The position numbers and the translations under genes were made by a program. From contig JAJPKA010000020.1 in NCBI GenBank assembly GCA_021323945.1, positions 558,001-622,000 of the forward strand: a stretch of DNA of 64,000 nt, given 5' to 3'. This stretch comes from Pseudomonadota bacterium (GTDB taxonomy: Bacteria; Desulfobacterota; Binatia; Binatales; Binataceae). Position 1 is the stretch's first letter. Each line of letters begins with the position of its first letter. Below the pieces are notes generated by a model. That model had not been told where the DNA came from. It did not search any database and saw only the letters and a program-made list of their open reading frames with translations. This document shows, one piece after another, positions 9,747 to 17,998 of the stretch.

Positions 9747-10133
9747 ATGAGCCACAAGGGAGTGTTGAAATTTCTACCGAGTCTGATGTTAGGAGTTGCG
9801 CTCGCGGTACCGGCCTTTGCCGAGAGTGCATCCCAATCGATGAAAGATGCGGGTCATTCTGCGACGAACGCGGTCAGCCACGCTTGGCAAGGTACCAAGA
9901 CCGCAGTCAAAGATACCGATATCACCGCTAAGGTGAAGATAGCTCTGCACAACGACAAACTCACCAAAGGTCACGACATCCACGTAACGACTCGTGACGG
10001 CGTGGTAACTTTGACAGGGCATGCACCAAGTGAGGCAGCGCGTCGCGCTGCAAAACTTGCTCGCGAAACTACCGGAGTCGTTAGTGTCAACAACGATATC
10101 CGCCCGAGCCGTTCGGTCTCTTCTCGAGATTAA
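9747..10133 (+). CDS. Periplasmic BON-domain protein
   Basis: The start at 9747 is set by a strong AAGGAGGT six bases upstream. The 128-residue product has a Sec signal peptide (FLPSLMLGVALAVPAFAES, cleavage after AFA) followed by a single BON domain (about residues 55-120: DTDITAKVKIALHND, then VTTRDGVVTLTGHAPS and ARETTGVVSVNNDI). BON proteins of the OsmY/Kbp type are stress-induced, periplasmic and probably bind phospholipid or peptidoglycan. A short region between the signal and the domain is rich in Ser, Ala and Lys. It is monocistronic by spacing. Confidence 0.92.
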   Translation: MSHKGVLKFLPSLMLGVALAVPAFAESASQSMKDAGHSATNAVSHAWQGTKTAVKDTDITAKVKIALHNDKLTKGHDIHVTTRDGVVTLTGHAPSEAARRAAKLARETTGVVSVNNDIRPSRSVSSRD

Positions 10134-10236
10134 GTGCAGCCCAGATCGAATTTTCGGTTTATTTGGTTATATATCTTATTGAAGGGTCAACGGCGCCGCT
10201 GGGCGCAAACGTTCGCGGCGTCCGTTACTCTGCCTT

Positions 10237-10647
10237 CTAGAGATCAAGTTTTGGAAAGCGCCTGCGCATCCAGTGAACGAACTTCTCTGGAGCGGCCATC
10301 GTTGATAACCGCCCCTGCCTGACCAGTGCCCAATCATTGAATTCGCCCGAGGTTTTGATTTCTGCGAGGGTAACTGGTGGTTCGAGGCGCTGAAGGAATT
10401 CCAAATCTACCACAGCAGACCTGGGATTCTTCGAGTCATCACGGGGTTCGGATTTTACCACCGCAATTCCGACTACGCTCGCCATACCGCCGCTGTGATA
10501 TATGAACACCCGATCTCCGGGTTTCATCTCGCGGATTGAATGAACTGCCTGAGGGTTGGTTACCCCATCCCAAACGGTGCGATGGTCACGTTCCAGATCG
10601 TCGATTGAATAAACCTTAGGGTCGGTTTTCGCGAGAAAATAGGCCAT
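10237..10647 (-). CDS. EVE domain-containing protein
   Basis: A 136-residue single-domain protein with the EVE (PUA-like, formerly DUF55) pattern: MAYFLAKTDP at the start, VWDGVTNPQAVHSIREMKPG in the first half, DRVFIYHSGG, then VGIAVVKSEP and a C-terminal FVHWMRRRFPKL. EVE domains recognise modified bases in nucleic acids and are close to YTH and ASCH domains; stand-alone bacterial members are of unknown role. There is no restriction or defence gene next to it, so nothing in the context assigns it to phage defence. Nearby genes face the other way. Confidence 0.9.
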   Translation of the reverse strand: MAYFLAKTDPKVYSIDDLERDHRTVWDGVTNPQAVHSIREMKPGDRVFIYHSGGMASVVGIAVVKSEPRDDSKNPRSAVVDLEFLQRLEPPVTLAEIKTSGEFNDWALVRQGRLSTMAAPEKFVHWMRRRFPKLDL

Positions 10648-10805
10648 CGGCTGAACCCTCTAACCCGGCATTACAGCCCCGGCACAGCTTCTGATATTTC
10701 AACGCAAACCTTATCGACGCAAGAGGCGGCTTGATTACTTTCGCCAGCGTTGTAGGCTTGCGGCAACGAGCGGCAATCTGCACGAACAATCGCCGGAGCA
10801 GGCAA

Positions 10806-11234
10806 ATGACACCGGAGCAAAATGTTCAATTGTGGCTGGCACATCTAAGAGGTGAATTCACGAGCCGTGACGTAGAAGAGTCGCTGGCCACGATGGCTGA
10901 AGATGCGACGGTATGCCATTTGCCGACCGGCTCTGGTGCGAGCGGCAAGAGCCAACTACGGCGCTATTATCGTGACCATTTCATTCCCTCAATTCCTGAA
11001 GACTGGACACATACCCTCATCAACCGGCTGGCGACCGAGCGCGCTATTGCGGAAGAGGCACGACTTCATTTCCACCATACCAAGCGGATGGACTGGTTCC
11101 TACCGGGAGTTTCAGCGACTGGAAAACTTATTGAACTGGATATTGTGATTTTCGTTGATTTCCGCGACGGATTGATGGCAGCGGAGCGGATCTATTGGGA
11201 TCAAGCTACGGTCCTACGGCAAATCGCCGTTTAA
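10806..11234 (+). CDS. SnoaL/NTF2-like protein
   Basis: A 142-residue protein with the NTF2/SnoaL cone fold pattern: an N-terminal helix (MTPEQNVQLWLAHLRGEF), a segment ATMAEDATVCHLPTG, RRYYRDHFIPSIPEDWTHTL, and a hydrophobic strand KLIELDIVIFVDFRDGLMAAE near the end. Such proteins are polyketide cyclases, isomerases or small-molecule binding proteins and the substrate is not predictable. The start at 10806 is taken because the preceding 25 in-frame residues are not protein-like. No partner gene is evident. Confidence 0.78.
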   Translation: MTPEQNVQLWLAHLRGEFTSRDVEESLATMAEDATVCHLPTGSGASGKSQLRRYYRDHFIPSIPEDWTHTLINRLATERAIAEEARLHFHHTKRMDWFLPGVSATGKLIELDIVIFVDFRDGLMAAERIYWDQATVLRQIAV

Positions 11235-11274
11235 TAGAGCAGGGCGGCTACACCTTGCGGGGACGCCGACGGGG

Positions 11275-12117
11275 TCAACCCTGGAATCTTAGTGTTCCGA
11301 CAATCTCGTTTACCGAGCTTTTGCCGTTTTCAGTCAAAAGATTATCCAATTCGCGATCGATCCGGCCCAGAGCTCCAGCGCCTTCTTTAATTAATGCTGA
11401 ACCCACTTGGACAGCCTTGGCACCCGTCAGGTGTGCAACGTAAGCGTCCCTGCCGCTGTTAATTCCGCCCACGGCGACCAGATCGAGCTTGCCGCCGCCG
11501 GCTTCGAAGAATGCATGAACTTGCGATACTGTTCGCCGCTGACCGGCAGCCGTAGCGGTCTTAAGATCTACCGAGAAATCCTTACTTAAATCGTTCGCAC
11601 AAACCGCGATTGCAATCCCCAGATTGATGAAAATTTCGGCGACGGCTCGCGGTTCCAGTGAGAGCTTAGGCGGAATCTTTACTGCGAGTGCGGCTCGGAC
11701 CTCTTGCCGAACCGGTTCGAGCACGCTTTTGAGTCGGTCAAGTGACGCAAACGCAGCCACCGAATTTTGCACGAAGTCGTCTGCCAGGTTTAGTTCGAGT
11801 GCCCGAACTCCGGCTTGATCGAGAGCTTTGGCTACCTCAACCAACTCCTTGGCGCTCTGACCCACCACGCTGCCAAAAACTGTCTTGCCCCGGGTGGTCA
11901 GCTCTCGGGCTAAGGTGGCGAAATGCTGCACACCGCGATTTTTGAGATTTTCCGGAGCCTCAAGTCCTGCCAGATTGCAGGATTTGAAGAGAATCGCGCC
12001 ACCGTGACGCGCGCTGAGTTCGAGTATTTCACCACGTTCGGCTGAATGGGGCCCCGATGCATTCATGATGGTAGAAGCGAGGTCAATCCCACCCAGGCGA
12101 ATTGATGTGCTTTCCAT
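11275..12117 (-). CDS. Dihydroorotate dehydrogenase-like flavoprotein with an altered active-site motif
   Basis: An FMN-binding TIM barrel of 280 residues related to class 1 dihydroorotate dehydrogenases. It has the N-terminal strand STIMNASGPHSAERGE, GAILFKSCNLAG in place of the usual K-T motif, VKIPPKLS in place of the VKLTP strand, and the phosphate-binding end VAVGGINSGRDAYVAHLTGA with AVQVGSAL. The segment where class 1 enzymes carry NxSCPN with the catalytic Cys or Ser reads ELNLADDFVQNS instead, so a true PyrD role is doubtful. AGAGG five bases before ATG 12117 decides the start. It is the last gene of a likely operon with a JAMM protease and an enoyl-CoA hydratase. Confidence 0.8.
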   Translation of the reverse strand: MESTSIRLGGIDLASTIMNASGPHSAERGEILELSARHGGAILFKSCNLAGLEAPENLKNRGVQHFATLARELTTRGKTVFGSVVGQSAKELVEVAKALDQAGVRALELNLADDFVQNSVAAFASLDRLKSVLEPVRQEVRAALAVKIPPKLSLEPRAVAEIFINLGIAIAVCANDLSKDFSVDLKTATAAGQRRTVSQVHAFFEAGGGKLDLVAVGGINSGRDAYVAHLTGAKAVQVGSALIKEGAGALGRIDRELDNLLTENGKSSVNEIVGTLRFQG

Positions 12118-12171
12118 AGGACCTCTTCTAATGACCTGGCAGCAGATCAGCAAGAGCCATGAAAGGAAACT

Positions 12172-12639
12172 TCAGTCGAGGCGCAAGTCAGCTTCGACGA
12201 AGTCTTTTTTGGCTTCATCCCAGATAAAGGCAGCGGCTTTCGCAAATTTCCCCGCTCGGACAGATATCACGATGTATGCGGTCTGCGGGTAATCCGGTTC
12301 GGTCGGGTCAAAAGAACAGGCTTGGGCTCGGTCAGTGGCTGAGAAATATGCGTCATGATCCGGATGAGAATGATAAACCGCTTTGAGCTTCAACCCGCGA
12401 CTGTCGACCTCCTGCAAAACCGCGAGGTGTTCTCGAGGGTCCATCAAAAAGGCCGTACGAGCGTCTCGTGGAAATCGCGTGGGATCTGCACGGTGTTTCT
12501 CGTTCTGAATATTGTGGATCGTACGCACCTCGTCGGCTCCATTACCGATGATGAAGCCGCAACACTCGAAGGGGAACTCTCTCTCGGCATGCGCGATCAT
12601 GGCTTCGAAAGCCTGCCGGCCTACAACTATTGTGGGCAT
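12172..12639 (-). CDS. M67-family JAMM/MPN metallopeptidase
   Basis: This 155-residue protein is a stand-alone MPN+ domain. It has the upstream glutamate in FPFECCGFIIGNG (about residue 24) and the zinc motif YHSHPDHDAYFSATD (about residues 89-103), matching the JAMM signature E...HxHPxxxxxxSxxD. Bacterial members cleave ubiquitin-like fusions or thiocarboxylate-adduct proteins, for example Mec+ acting on the CysO-cysteine adduct. No ThiS/MoaD-like partner or cysteine synthase is adjacent. It sits 40 bp after the enoyl-CoA hydratase and 54 bp before the DHODH-like gene, so it is probably co-transcribed with both. Confidence 0.9.
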   Translation of the reverse strand: MPTIVVGRQAFEAMIAHAEREFPFECCGFIIGNGADEVRTIHNIQNEKHRADPTRFPRDARTAFLMDPREHLAVLQEVDSRGLKLKAVYHSHPDHDAYFSATDRAQACSFDPTEPDYPQTAYIVISVRAGKFAKAAAFIWDEAKKDFVEADLRLD

Positions 12640-12679
12640 AAAGCTTGGACCATCTGGTAGCGTCCCATGGGTTTGGTCG

Positions 12680-13489
12680 CTAGTTTCCGCTGAACCTCGG
12701 AGCGCGCTTTTCCAGGAACGCCCTTACTCCCTCTCTGAAGTCCTGGGATCGCAGCATCACGGCCGCGCTCTCGCCTTCGTCTCGCAGAGCCGTGGCCAGA
12801 TCGGTGTAAAGATGCTGATAAACGAAGCGCTTGATGTAAGAGATTCCGAGCGGCGAGCATTGTGTCGCCAAGTCGGTAGCGAGAGCGCGGGCAGCGGGCA
12901 TCAATTCGTGGTCAGGGACCACTCGGCTCACGAGCCCCATTCGCAGCGCTTCGTGAGCGTCAATAAGACGGCCGGTAAGAGCCAGATCGACAGCATTGGC
13001 CAGTCCCACGATTCTTGGTAACAGCCATGAGCTGCCGAATTCGATCGCCAATCCTCGGCGCGGAAAGATAAGGCCCATGCGCGCTTGGTCCGAGGCTATG
13101 CGAATGTCGCTGTACAGCGCGTTGGCGAATCCCATACCTACTGCGGGTCCGTTGATTGCGGCGATAATGGGTTTCTTCAGCGAAAGCATGAAGACAAACC
13201 GGCTCATGCCTTCGACTTCTGACCGCTCGCCCACGGGTCGCTGCGCTGTCGCATCTTCAGCCGCCTGGGCCATTCGATTCAGGCCGCCGATATCGGCCCC
13301 CGAGCAATAGGCTCTGCCTGCACCCGTAAGAATGATGGCTCCAATATTGGGGTCACTGTCCGCGTCTTCGAGCGCGAAGCGGAGTTCATCGAACATCCTG
13401 GGCGTCCATGCATTCATTTTTTCGGGACGATTGTACGTGAGAGTCGCGACCCGTTCCGACTTCTGATAAATGGTGTCTTTGAGTTCCAT
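12680..13489 (-). CDS. Enoyl-CoA hydratase/isomerase family protein
   Basis: A 269-residue crotonase-fold protein. The start is ATG 13489, preceded by GGAGAA. It has VATLTYNRPEKMNAW near the start, the oxyanion-hole segment ILTGAGRAYCSGADIGGL (about residues 58-75), KKPIIAAINGPAVGMGFA (about residues 104-121) and LVSRVVPDHELM. Members hydrate or isomerise acyl-CoA esters. Position-specific catalytic residues suggest an acyl-CoA substrate but do not settle hydratase versus isomerase. It is divergent from an SDR dehydrogenase that could act on the 3-hydroxyacyl product, and is first in a unit with the JAMM and DHODH-like genes. Confidence 0.92.
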   Translation of the reverse strand: MELKDTIYQKSERVATLTYNRPEKMNAWTPRMFDELRFALEDADSDPNIGAIILTGAGRAYCSGADIGGLNRMAQAAEDATAQRPVGERSEVEGMSRFVFMLSLKKPIIAAINGPAVGMGFANALYSDIRIASDQARMGLIFPRRGLAIEFGSSWLLPRIVGLANAVDLALTGRLIDAHEALRMGLVSRVVPDHELMPAARALATDLATQCSPLGISYIKRFVYQHLYTDLATALRDEGESAAVMLRSQDFREGVRAFLEKRAPRFSGN

Positions 13490-13672
13490 AGCTTCTCCTA
13501 CCCGGCTTGCGGAAAGCATCAAAGCACGTATCGGCTCTATTTTCTATTTGCTTGTCAATCCCAATCTGATTAGCCCCGACAGTTGCGCGGGTGCGACCGC
13601 ACCGTTTGCAAAATTATCGACGGAAGGTCCATAAAAACCACGGACGGTTCTCATCGAAGGAGGTTGATGCAA

Positions 13673-14434
13673 ATGCCAGGGCTTGTGCAAGGCAAGGTTA
13701 TACTGGTTACGGGTGGCGGTTCGGGTATTGGTCGGGCGACAGCTTTGAGGCTCGCACAGGAGGGGGCCACGGTGATGATTGCCGATTATATACCGGAAGG
13801 CGCTGAGCGCACGGTCAAGGCAATCAGGGACAATGGCGGTGTCGCCAGCTTTGTTCAGACGGACGTCTCGGTCACTGCCCAGGTCGAAGCGATGGTTGCC
13901 AAGACCGTCGAGACGTATGGCCGGATCGATGGAGCTTTCAATAATGCAGGGATTGAAGGCCGGATGGCGACTACGGTTGAAACCAGCGAAGAAAACTTCG
14001 ACCGGACTATCGCGATTAATCTCAAGGGCGTTTGGCTGTGCATGAAATACGAAATTCCCCAAATGCTCAAGCAGGGCGGCGGCTCCATTGTCAACACAGC
14101 GTCAGTGGCCGGCCTGGTCGGATTCGAGCGCCTACCCGCCTACAACGCCTCCAAACACGGTGTAGTTGGCCTGACACGAACCGCCGCACTTGAGTATGCT
14201 GCCAAAAACATTCGGGTAAATTGTGTCTGTCCGGGTGTGATTCGGACCCCCATGGTGGAGCGAATTCTCGATACAGGCGGCTTCACCGAGCAGGAACTTA
14301 GAGCCGGGGAGCCGGTGGGCCGCATGGGGCAACCCGAGGAAATCGCTCAGGGCGTAGTCTGGCTGCTGTCCGACGCCGCCTCGTTCGTTACAGGTCATCC
14401 AATGGTAATCGATGGTGGCTGGGTAGCAAGGTGA
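13673..14434 (+). CDS. SDR-family NAD(P)-dependent oxidoreductase
   Basis: A classical short-chain dehydrogenase of 253 residues: cofactor loop TGGGSGIGRA (about residues 13-22), FNNAGIEG (about 89-96), catalytic Ser in IVNTASVAG, and YNASKHG carrying the Tyr and Lys (about residues 157-161). AAGGAGGT lies about nine bases before ATG 13673; the ATG at 13667 is too close to it. The acidic residue after the second strand (ADY) favours NAD over NADP. It is a close paralogue of the SDR at 61457-62218, sharing long blocks such as WLCMKYEIP and ASFVTGH. Adjacent to an enoyl-CoA hydratase, it may oxidise hydroxyacyl or alicyclic alcohol intermediates. Confidence 0.93.
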   Translation: MPGLVQGKVILVTGGGSGIGRATALRLAQEGATVMIADYIPEGAERTVKAIRDNGGVASFVQTDVSVTAQVEAMVAKTVETYGRIDGAFNNAGIEGRMATTVETSEENFDRTIAINLKGVWLCMKYEIPQMLKQGGGSIVNTASVAGLVGFERLPAYNASKHGVVGLTRTAALEYAAKNIRVNCVCPGVIRTPMVERILDTGGFTEQELRAGEPVGRMGQPEEIAQGVVWLLSDAASFVTGHPMVIDGGWVAR

Positions 14435-14578
14435 ACTGTTCGGCAGGCCGGAAATTGTAAGGCAGGACAGGGGTCCGTGAAGGAAATCGTTCAATTCATC
14501 CGATCGCGGTCCCCCAAATTTCCGGGCTGCTTGAGTGAAAACGCACAGTGCGCGATGCGTGCTGCATGGACGTCTGGT

Positions 14579-15058
14579 CTACGCTCGTTGGAGCAGGACA
14601 ATTGCGGCAGCAGCCATGCCTTCGCCTCGACCCAGCGCTCCCAATCCTTCAGGGTGGGCAGCCTTGACGTTCAGCCTTGACTCATCGACCGTCAGGCATT
14701 CGGCAAGTCTGGTCTTCATAGATGCAAGGTACGGAGCGAGTTTGGGCCACTGAGCGAAAATGGTCAAATCAGCGTTGACCAGTTCCCAGTTTGATTCGCG
14801 GGCACGCCTCCACACCGATGACAACAACGTTGTGCTGTCGACGTTTCTGTAGCTCGGATCGGTGTCAGGAAAATGGCGTCCCAGATCGCCTTCGCCCAAC
14901 GCGCCCAGGATCGCGTTGGCCAGTGCGTGGGTGGCCACGTCCGCGTCGGAATGGCCCTGCAACCCAAAGGAATGCGGAATCTCGACACCCGCAAGGATTA
15001 AACGTGCGTTCTCTACAAGGGGGTGAAAATCGAAGCCCTGTCCGACGCGGAAGTTCAT
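14579..15058 (-). CDS. ispF: 2-C-methyl-D-erythritol 2,4-cyclodiphosphate synthase
   Basis: A 159-residue IspF, which forms the cyclic diphosphate in the MEP isoprenoid pathway. The metal-binding start reads RVGQGFDFHPL (usual form RIGxGxDxH), followed by GLQGHSDADVATHALANAIL, GDLGRHFPDTDP and a C-terminal GRGEGMAAAAIVLL. The length is normal for the family. No ispD is next to it; many bacteria have the two fused or adjacent, so here the partner lies elsewhere. The gene is monocistronic on the minus strand between a plus-strand SDR and a small membrane protein gene. Confidence 0.95.
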   Translation of the reverse strand: MNFRVGQGFDFHPLVENARLILAGVEIPHSFGLQGHSDADVATHALANAILGALGEGDLGRHFPDTDPSYRNVDSTTLLSSVWRRARESNWELVNADLTIFAQWPKLAPYLASMKTRLAECLTVDESRLNVKAAHPEGLGALGRGEGMAAAAIVLLQRA

Positions 15059-15121
15059 CTATTCGAGATAGGCTATTACCAAGTTGACAATGGCTGGCGT
15101 CATATCCAAGCTTCTGTAGGT

Positions 15122-15400
15122 ATGCCGAAGTTCTGGAAATGGCCGCGGTTTTGGGTCGGACTCATCTTATTGTTGTGGGTGGTTTGGATCCTGAACGGTA
15201 ACCTCGAAACGGCTGTCACTGTGTGGTTAATCCCGTTCTGGCTACACCCCATGGTGCACCTGTCGTGGGTAATATTGGGCTCGGCCATTTTCGGTGCCGC
15301 CGTAACCTTGACGATTCAGTTTTGGCTGCGCAGGCGTTCCTCGAAATACGCCTCGGTGTCGGCGGCCGCTCCCATATCAAGCAGTAACACTGCGGCCTGA
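15122..15400 (+). CDS. Small two-helix membrane protein (LapA-like)
   Basis: A 92-residue protein starting at ATG 15122, with GTAGGT just upstream. Two hydrophobic segments are visible (about residues 9-26 and 43-66), separated by a short stretch NGNLETAVTVWLIPFW and followed by a basic RRRSSK and a Ser/Ala-rich tail. This pattern resembles the LapA/YciS membrane-protein family, which supports envelope or LPS assembly in enterobacteria; the match is by topology only. Its 3' end overlaps the 3' end of moeA by 85 bp on the other strand. Function is unknown. Confidence 0.6.
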   Translation: MPKFWKWPRFWVGLILLLWVVWILNGNLETAVTVWLIPFWLHPMVHLSWVILGSAIFGAAVTLTIQFWLRRRSSKYASVSAAAPISSSNTAA

Positions 15401-16578
15401 GTGCCCCGTTTGATAACATTCTCGTGACAAGCACCAATTAGAAGGCCATGCGCCCGGGACAGTGAACTCAGCACACCCGAACTCTGGTTGCCGGTCGGAG
15501 TTGCATAGAGTTCACCATCACGCCGAGCGAGCGTAACACGAACGAATTCAGTGAGATTATTGGCTTTTCGAATGTCCTCGGCGCATCGAGCCATGACTCG
15601 TGGCAATCCAAGGTCGCTGCGGCCACTCATTCGGCGCAAGGCTGGTCGAACATACAGATAAAAGCACACCATTGTCGAGACCGGATTCCCCGGCAGCCCG
15701 AAAACCGGTCGACCGCCGATGGTGCCAAACTTCAGTGGGCGTCCCGGCCGTTGGGCGACTCCGTGGAACAATTGGCGCAATCCTAGTTGATCGAGCACGA
15801 GTTTAACGTGGTCGAATTGCCCAACTGAAACTCCCCCCGTGGTTAGGATCACATCGAACGCCAACGCCTCCGCTAAGCGTTCGCGCACCTCTTCGGGACG
15901 GTCACGGGCGACCTTCAGCATGACTGGTTCGCCACCAGTTTCGCTGATCGCGGCCGCCAAAGCGTAAGCACTTGAATTTACCACCTGTGCTCCAGTCGGC
16001 ACCGTATCGACATCGACCAACTCGTCGCCGGTTGCCACAATCGCGACACGAGGGCGACGAAAAACATCCACCATTGATCGGTTTAACGCAGCGAGCATTC
16101 CGAGATCCGAAGCAGTGAGAGGCTTGTGGCGGGAGATGACCAGTTCACCTGCCTTGAGGTCTTCTCCGCGCGGACGAACGAAGGCGCCTTGCTCCACAGG
16201 GGCGAGGACCTCTATCTCGGTCTCTGTTCCGCGGGTGCGCTCGATGGGTACGATTGCGTCAGCACCGGGTGCGATGGGGGCACCGGTCATCGTTCGCACC
16301 GCCTGTCCGGTTGTTACCTCCATCGAGGGCATCACACCAGCTCCCACAGTTTCCAGCACTTTTAGTCGAACTGGATTCGATTCGCCGGCGTCTTTAAGAT
16401 CCGCGGCTTTGACTGCATAGCCATCCATCGCGGAGTTGTCGAACCCTGGTATGTCTCTTGGGGAGTGGATATCCTCCGCTATCACGCGCCCTAGGGCATT
16501 CATAATAGAGGTTCGCTCAATGCCCAGTGGCGCAACGTTCTCAAGCACGATTCTCAGGGCTTTATCGACGCTAATCAT
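15316..16578 (-). CDS. moeA: Molybdopterin molybdenumtransferase
   Basis: This protein inserts molybdate into adenylylated molybdopterin. It shows the MoeA order: N-terminal MISVDKALRIVLE, then SPRDIPGFDNSAMDGYAV (about residues 38-55), TGAPIAPGADAIVP, GDELVDVDTVPTGAQVVNS, the MPT-binding VILTTGGVSVGQFDHVK (about residues 243-259) and FGLPGNPVSTMV. At 420 residues it has normal length. ATG 16578 is chosen from family alignment over an upstream in-frame start at 16626. It lies 67 bp after glyA on the same strand. The gene implies molybdoenzymes in the organism, though none is present in this window. Confidence 0.95.
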   Translation of the reverse strand: MISVDKALRIVLENVAPLGIERTSIMNALGRVIAEDIHSPRDIPGFDNSAMDGYAVKAADLKDAGESNPVRLKVLETVGAGVMPSMEVTTGQAVRTMTGAPIAPGADAIVPIERTRGTETEIEVLAPVEQGAFVRPRGEDLKAGELVISRHKPLTASDLGMLAALNRSMVDVFRRPRVAIVATGDELVDVDTVPTGAQVVNSSAYALAAAISETGGEPVMLKVARDRPEEVRERLAEALAFDVILTTGGVSVGQFDHVKLVLDQLGLRQLFHGVAQRPGRPLKFGTIGGRPVFGLPGNPVSTMVCFYLYVRPALRRMSGRSDLGLPRVMARCAEDIRKANNLTEFVRVTLARRDGELYATPTGNQSSGVLSSLSRAHGLLIGACHENVIKRGTQAAVLLLDMGAAADTEAYFEERLRSQN

Positions 16579-16645
16579 GGTACTAATCGTCCTCGGTTTC
16601 AGCAGGGCTGATACCGCCGATAGCATGCGGCTTGGGGCCGTCCGT

Positions 16646-17890
16646 TCACTGGATCAGACCAGGCGCGGGAAATTGTCGACTGAACTCGCGAACCTCGCCA
16701 GCGATGCGGGCAATTACCGTCTCGTCATCAATCCTGGCGATGACCTTGTCGATCCAGGCGCCAATCTGCCGCATCTCCTGCTCCTTCATGCCGCGCGAAG
16801 TCACTGCTGGTGTACCTAAACGAATGCCGCTTGGGCTAAAGGGCTTTCTTGGATCGTAAGGAATCGTATTGTAGTTACAGACGATCCCGGCCCGATCGAG
16901 TGCCTGAGCGGCTTTGCGGCCAATTACCTGCTTATTTGTCAGGTCGATCACGATTAGATGATTGTCAGTGCCGCCCGAGACGAGCTGAAATCCTCTGGCC
17001 AGAAGCTCATCCGCAAGCGCTTTCGCATTGCGTACCACCTGACAACCATAATTTTTGAACTCCGGCGAGCTAGCCTCTTTTAGTGCAACCCCAATCGCAG
17101 CGGTCGTGTGGTTGTGCGGTCCTCCTTGTATACCGGGAAAGACTGCTTTGTCGATTTGGGGCGCTATTTCCTTGCGACACAGGATCATCGCTCCGCGCGG
17201 ACCACGCAGGGTCTTGTGCGTAGTTGTCATCACCACATCGGCGTAAGGCACTGGATCGGGATGCACCCCTGCGACGATTAAACCTGCTATGTGGGAAATG
17301 TCAGCCAGCAGGTAGGCTCCCACTTCTCGGGCAATTTCGCCGAAAATTTTGAAGTCGAATTGCCTGGGATAGGCAGTGGCGCCGGTTATGATCATCCGTG
17401 GCCGCTCGCTCTTAGCCAGTCGCCGCACCTGTTCGTAGTCTATCCGATGGGTTTCGCGGTCGACCGTATAGTGGATCGGGCGCCAGAAATTACCCGAAAG
17501 ACTGACGTTCCAGCCATGAGACAAATGCCCGCCATGAGGCAGCGCCAGACCCATCAAGCCATCACCGGGCTTAAGCAATGCGGTGTAGACGGCGAGGTTC
17601 GCGGGTGTGCCGGAGTATGGCTGAACATTGACATGCTCGGCACCGAACAGACGCTTCGCCCGTTCGATGACGATTGTTTCGATCTGGTCAATAAACTGCT
17701 GACCCTCGTAATAGCGACGTCCGGGATAGCCTTCCGAGTATTTATTGGCCAAGATGGAGCCGGTCGCCTGTAGTACGGCCCGCGAGACATAGTTTTCAGA
17801 AGGAATCAGGCGGACCGATTCGATCTGATAGGTCTCTTCCTGCTTGATCAGGTTAAAGAGCTCTGGATCAACACGCTCGAGTTCGTCCAC
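16646..17890 (-). CDS. glyA: Serine hydroxymethyltransferase
   Basis: A 414-residue PLP enzyme interconverting serine and glycine with tetrahydrofolate, the main source of C1 units. Visible are IRLIPSENYVS-type N-terminal sequence (VRLIPSENYVSRAV), NKYSEGYPGRRYYEG, QPYSGTPANLAVYTALL, the PLP-lysine segment TTTHKTLRGPRGA (about residue 220) and FPGIQGGPH. GTG 17890 with GGAG seven bases upstream gives the family length; an upstream start at 17947 would add 19 non-conserved residues. It is followed on the same strand by moeA. Confidence 0.96.
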   Translation of the reverse strand: MDELERVDPELFNLIKQEETYQIESVRLIPSENYVSRAVLQATGSILANKYSEGYPGRRYYEGQQFIDQIETIVIERAKRLFGAEHVNVQPYSGTPANLAVYTALLKPGDGLMGLALPHGGHLSHGWNVSLSGNFWRPIHYTVDRETHRIDYEQVRRLAKSERPRMIITGATAYPRQFDFKIFGEIAREVGAYLLADISHIAGLIVAGVHPDPVPYADVVMTTTHKTLRGPRGAMILCRKEIAPQIDKAVFPGIQGGPHNHTTAAIGVALKEASSPEFKNYGCQVVRNAKALADELLARGFQLVSGGTDNHLIVIDLTNKQVIGRKAAQALDRAGIVCNYNTIPYDPRKPFSPSGIRLGTPAVTSRGMKEQEMRQIGAWIDKVIARIDDETVIARIAGEVREFSRQFPAPGLIQ

Positions 17891-17998
17891 GCAATTGCTC
17901 CTATTGACGATTGGATCAAGCCTAACGCCGCACGTGCATCGAAGCAAAATTGCACGTTGTCACGAGGTCTATCCGCCAAAGCTGCGCAGGTTGGCACT

